From an uncultured Flavobacteriales bacterium (GTDB lineage: Bacteria; Bacteroidota; Bacteroidia; Palsa-965): DNA of 15,907 nucleotides. A program made the position numbers and the translations under genes. Positions 13,948-15,907 of the stretch are shown here, piece by piece (positions within the stretch are counted from its first letter, which is position 1; each line of letters starts with the position of its first letter). The stretch lies in the NCBI GenBank assembly GCA_946478675.1, contig CAMLEF010000067.1, forward strand, positions 1-15,907, read 5' to 3'. The notes below the pieces were generated by a model, which ran no database searches, was not told the DNA's origin, and saw nothing but the letters and a program-made list of their open reading frames with translations.

Positions 13948-15018
13948 ATGCTTACGATTATCTTCCTGACGATCCTCATCGCGCTGGTGTTCGATTTCGT
14001 CAACGGCATGAACGATGCCGCGAATTCAATTGCGACGATCGTTTCCACGCGCATCCTTTCGCCGCGCGTGGCGGTGCTCTGGGCGGCATTTTTCAATTTT
14101 GTGGCGCTCTTCATCTTCGGAACCAAAGTAGCCGGTACCGTAGGCAGCGGCATTGTACACACCGAAATTCTCCAGGATGGAAAAGGCGTGTACATGATCA
14201 TGTCGGCGCTGCTCGGTGCCATCATCTGGGCCTATTTCTTCTGCGCGCGCTTTGGTATTCCCGTCAGCTCTTCGCATTCGCTGATCGGCGGACTGATGGG
14301 CGCGGCCATCGTGAAAGCCGGTTTCGGTGCGCTCGTCCTGGATTCCGCCAACGGATTCTTCGGAACGAAAATTTTCGTCACGCTGCTGTTCATTGTCTGC
14401 GCCCCCATCATCGGCCTGATCATCGGCTATTTCATCATGGTGCTGACGATGTGGGTTGCAAAAGGTTTTCACCCCGCAAAAACGGACCGCATCTTCCGGG
14501 TCGGACAGCTGCTTTCGTCGGCAGCGTTTTCGATCGGCCACGGCGGTAACGATGCGCAAAAAACCATGGGCATTATCGCCATGCTGCTTTACAGCGCGCG
14601 CGACATTCCTTTCGTTCACGATTACCTCTACACGTTCAAGGATCTGCAGGGCGGAAAATTCCCTGTTCCCGCCTGGGTGGAAATAATGGCCCTGATCGTC
14701 ATCTCGCTCGGTACGCTTTCCGGCGGCATGAAAATCGTAAAGACGATGGGGATGAAGCTTACGCATCTCAAACCGATCGGCGGTTTCAGCGCAGAAGTTG
14801 GCGGAGCCGCTACACTTTTCACCGCAACCGCGATGGGTATCCCGGTCAGCACCACGCAAACGATCGCCGGTTCGATCATGGGCGTGGGCACCACGCGACG
14901 CTTTTCCGCTGTGCGTTGGGGCGTTGCCAGCAACATCGTCCTTACCTGGATTCTCACCATCCCGATGTCGGCGCTGCTTGGTGCGCTGGTGTACTGGGTC
15001 GTGGAAAAGTTCATTTAA
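13948..15018 (+). CDS. pit: PiT-family inorganic phosphate permease
   Basis: The 356-residue product is a PiT (phosphate:cation symporter) inner-membrane protein, typically lower-affinity than Pst and often transporting metal-phosphate. Both halves of the inverted duplication carry the family signature: FDFVNGMNDAANSIAT (residues about 15-30) and SIGHGGNDAQKTMG in the second half. Each is followed by a GIPVS motif: GIPVSSSHSLIGG in the first half and GIPVSTTQTIAGS in the second. The usual His of the second motif (STTH) is Gln here. The gene is preceded by its DUF47 partner with a 10-bp gap. The next gene starts 28 bp downstream, but with its own promoter-like box. Confidence 0.94.
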   Translation: MLTIIFLTILIALVFDFVNGMNDAANSIATIVSTRILSPRVAVLWAAFFNFVALFIFGTKVAGTVGSGIVHTEILQDGKGVYMIMSALLGAIIWAYFFCARFGIPVSSSHSLIGGLMGAAIVKAGFGALVLDSANGFFGTKIFVTLLFIVCAPIIGLIIGYFIMVLTMWVAKGFHPAKTDRIFRVGQLLSSAAFSIGHGGNDAQKTMGIIAMLLYSARDIPFVHDYLYTFKDLQGGKFPVPAWVEIMALIVISLGTLSGGMKIVKTMGMKLTHLKPIGGFSAEVGGAATLFTATAMGIPVSTTQTIAGSIMGVGTTRRFSAVRWGVASNIVLTWILTIPMSALLGALVYWVVEKFI

Positions 15019-15033
15019 CGCCCCGGTTTTCGC

Positions 15034-15041
15034 GATCTTTG
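15034..15041 (+). promoter_or_regulatory. Putative -7 box of the LuxE-like gene
   Basis: GATCTTTG matches TAnnTTTG at 5 of 6 positions and ends 5 nt before the ATG at 15047. This would give a leaderless or nearly leaderless mRNA, independent of pit. Confidence 0.35.
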
Positions 15042-15046
15042 CGACG

Positions 15047-15907
15047 ATGACCGCGATTTTTTCCGTCACGCCGCAAACCTTTGATGCCGCCGCTTTGGAG
15101 ACGTTCCGTTTCCAGTACGCGCACAACCCGGTTTACCGCGAATTCTGCGATACATTAAACAAAACATCGTCGACGGTGAAAGCGGTCGGCGATGTTCCGT
15201 TTTTACCGGTCGAGCTGTTCAAGACACATCACGTTTACGCTTCGGAAAAAACGCCGGAAGTGGTTTTCACCAGCAGCGGTACGACGGGAATGATTACCAG
15301 TCGTCATGCGGTGGCGGATGTTTCATTGTACGAAGAGAGCTTTCGTCGTGCGTTCGAAATTTTCTACGGTGATATCCGCGAATGGACGGTGCTTGCTTTG
15401 CTGCCTTCGTATCTCGAGCGGGAAGGTTCGTCGCTGGTGTACATGGCGGATGCGCTGATCAAAGCTTCGCAACATTCCGACAGCGGATTTTACCTGCACG
15501 ATTACGCGAAGCTGTCAGAGAAGCTGCGTGCGCTGAAAGGAAAGAAAGTGTTGCTGCTCGGTGTGACATACGCGCTGCTCGATCTCGCCGAACAATTTCC
15601 GCAGCCGCTGGAGAACGTGGTCATCATGGAAACCGGCGGCATGAAAGGCAAGCGCAAGGAAATGGTGCGCGAAGAAGTGCATGCGGTTTTGAAAAATGCT
15701 TTTCACGTCGATGCGATCCATTCGGAATACGGCATGACGGAATTGTTGTCGCAGGCGTATTCGAAAGGCGATGGAATTTTCAATTGCCCGCCGTGGATGA
15801 AGATCATTGTTCGCGAAATGAATGATCCGTTTTCGGTTGCGGAGAACGGAAAAACAGGCGGCGTCAACATCATCGACTTAGCGAACCGTTACAGCTGCAG
15901 CTTTCTC
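15047..15907 (+). CDS. LuxE-like acyl-activating enzyme (acyl transferase/acyl-protein synthetase family), cut by window edge
   Basis: The frame runs open from the ATG at 15047 to the window end, giving 287 residues. The adenylate-forming signature is present: the phosphate-binding loop FTSSGTTG (74-81) and the A5-type motif SEYGMTE (226-232). The N-terminal part (VPFLPVELFKTHHVY) resembles LuxE/F390-synthetase-like proteins, which activate carboxylic acids with ATP. Homologues are widespread in Bacteroidota, where their substrate is generally unassigned; the role here is unknown. The gene lies 28 bp after pit, probably with its own promoter, and has no evident link to phosphate uptake. Confidence 0.8.
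   Translation, partial: MTAIFSVTPQTFDAAALETFRFQYAHNPVYREFCDTLNKTSSTVKAVGDVPFLPVELFKTHHVYASEKTPEVVFTSSGTTGMITSRHAVADVSLYEESFRRAFEIFYGDIREWTVLALLPSYLEREGSSLVYMADALIKASQHSDSGFYLHDYAKLSEKLRALKGKKVLLLGVTYALLDLAEQFPQPLENVVIMETGGMKGKRKEMVREEVHAVLKNAFHVDAIHSEYGMTELLSQAYSKGDGIFNCPPWMKIIVREMNDPFSVAENGKTGGVNIIDLANRYSCSFL

Noticed and set aside
14026..15126. 366-codon minus-strand open frame antisense to pit
   Set aside because: Low-complexity His/Arg/Asp-rich translation typical of shadow frames; the plus strand carries the intact PiT signatures.

Overview
The window looks like the chromosome of a member of the Bacteroidota, probably an environmental, moderately GC-rich member of the Chitinophagales/Chitinophagaceae type; the lineage is inferred. 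The evidence is a secreted hydrolase with a PKD-like domain and a type IX secretion (Por) C-terminal tail, near absence of Shine-Dalgarno sequences, and repeated Bacteroidota -7 promoter boxes (TAnnTTTG) just upstream of genes. There are no RNA genes, insertion sequences, prophage or CRISPR. The content is chromosomal housekeeping and transport.

Left part (1-4380). The N-terminal three-fifths of an isocitrate dehydrogenase (minus strand, cut by the window edge) diverges from a TetR-family regulator. Between them lie two tandem palindromic operator-like sequences 21 bp apart. trmB (tRNA m7G46 methyltransferase) follows on the plus strand. It converges on a TRIC/UPF0126 membrane protein across an array of 8-bp CGGnnnTT units that folds into a long hairpin. 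A secreted SGNH hydrolase lies upstream of the TRIC gene on the minus strand.

Middle part (4240-7360). An intergenic stretch with two strong hairpins precedes, in plus-strand coordinates, a large SulP transporter fused to a beta-carbonic anhydrase (minus strand), probably a bicarbonate/CO2-handling protein. A small unrecognised membrane-anchored protein lies upstream of it.

Right part (7250-15018) is a phosphate uptake island on the plus strand: an OprP/OprO-like outer-membrane porin, the lipoprotein PstS, the inner-membrane ABC transporter PstC-PstA-PstB, the regulator PhoU, a terminator, and then a second unit made of a DUF47 PhoU-like protein and a PiT permease. The porin, pstS and pstC each have upstream an array of TTAACA-like hexamers at exactly 11-bp spacing (4, 4 and 3 copies). 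In all three the last hexamer starts exactly 15 bp before a -7-like box. The DUF47-pit unit has two such hexamers upstream of a complete consensus promoter. This is best read as a Bacteroidota Pho box with fixed promoter geometry, and it ties outer-membrane, periplasmic and inner-membrane phosphate uptake into one regulon. No phoB/phoR-like genes are in the window.

The window ends inside a LuxE-like acyl-activating enzyme (plus strand).
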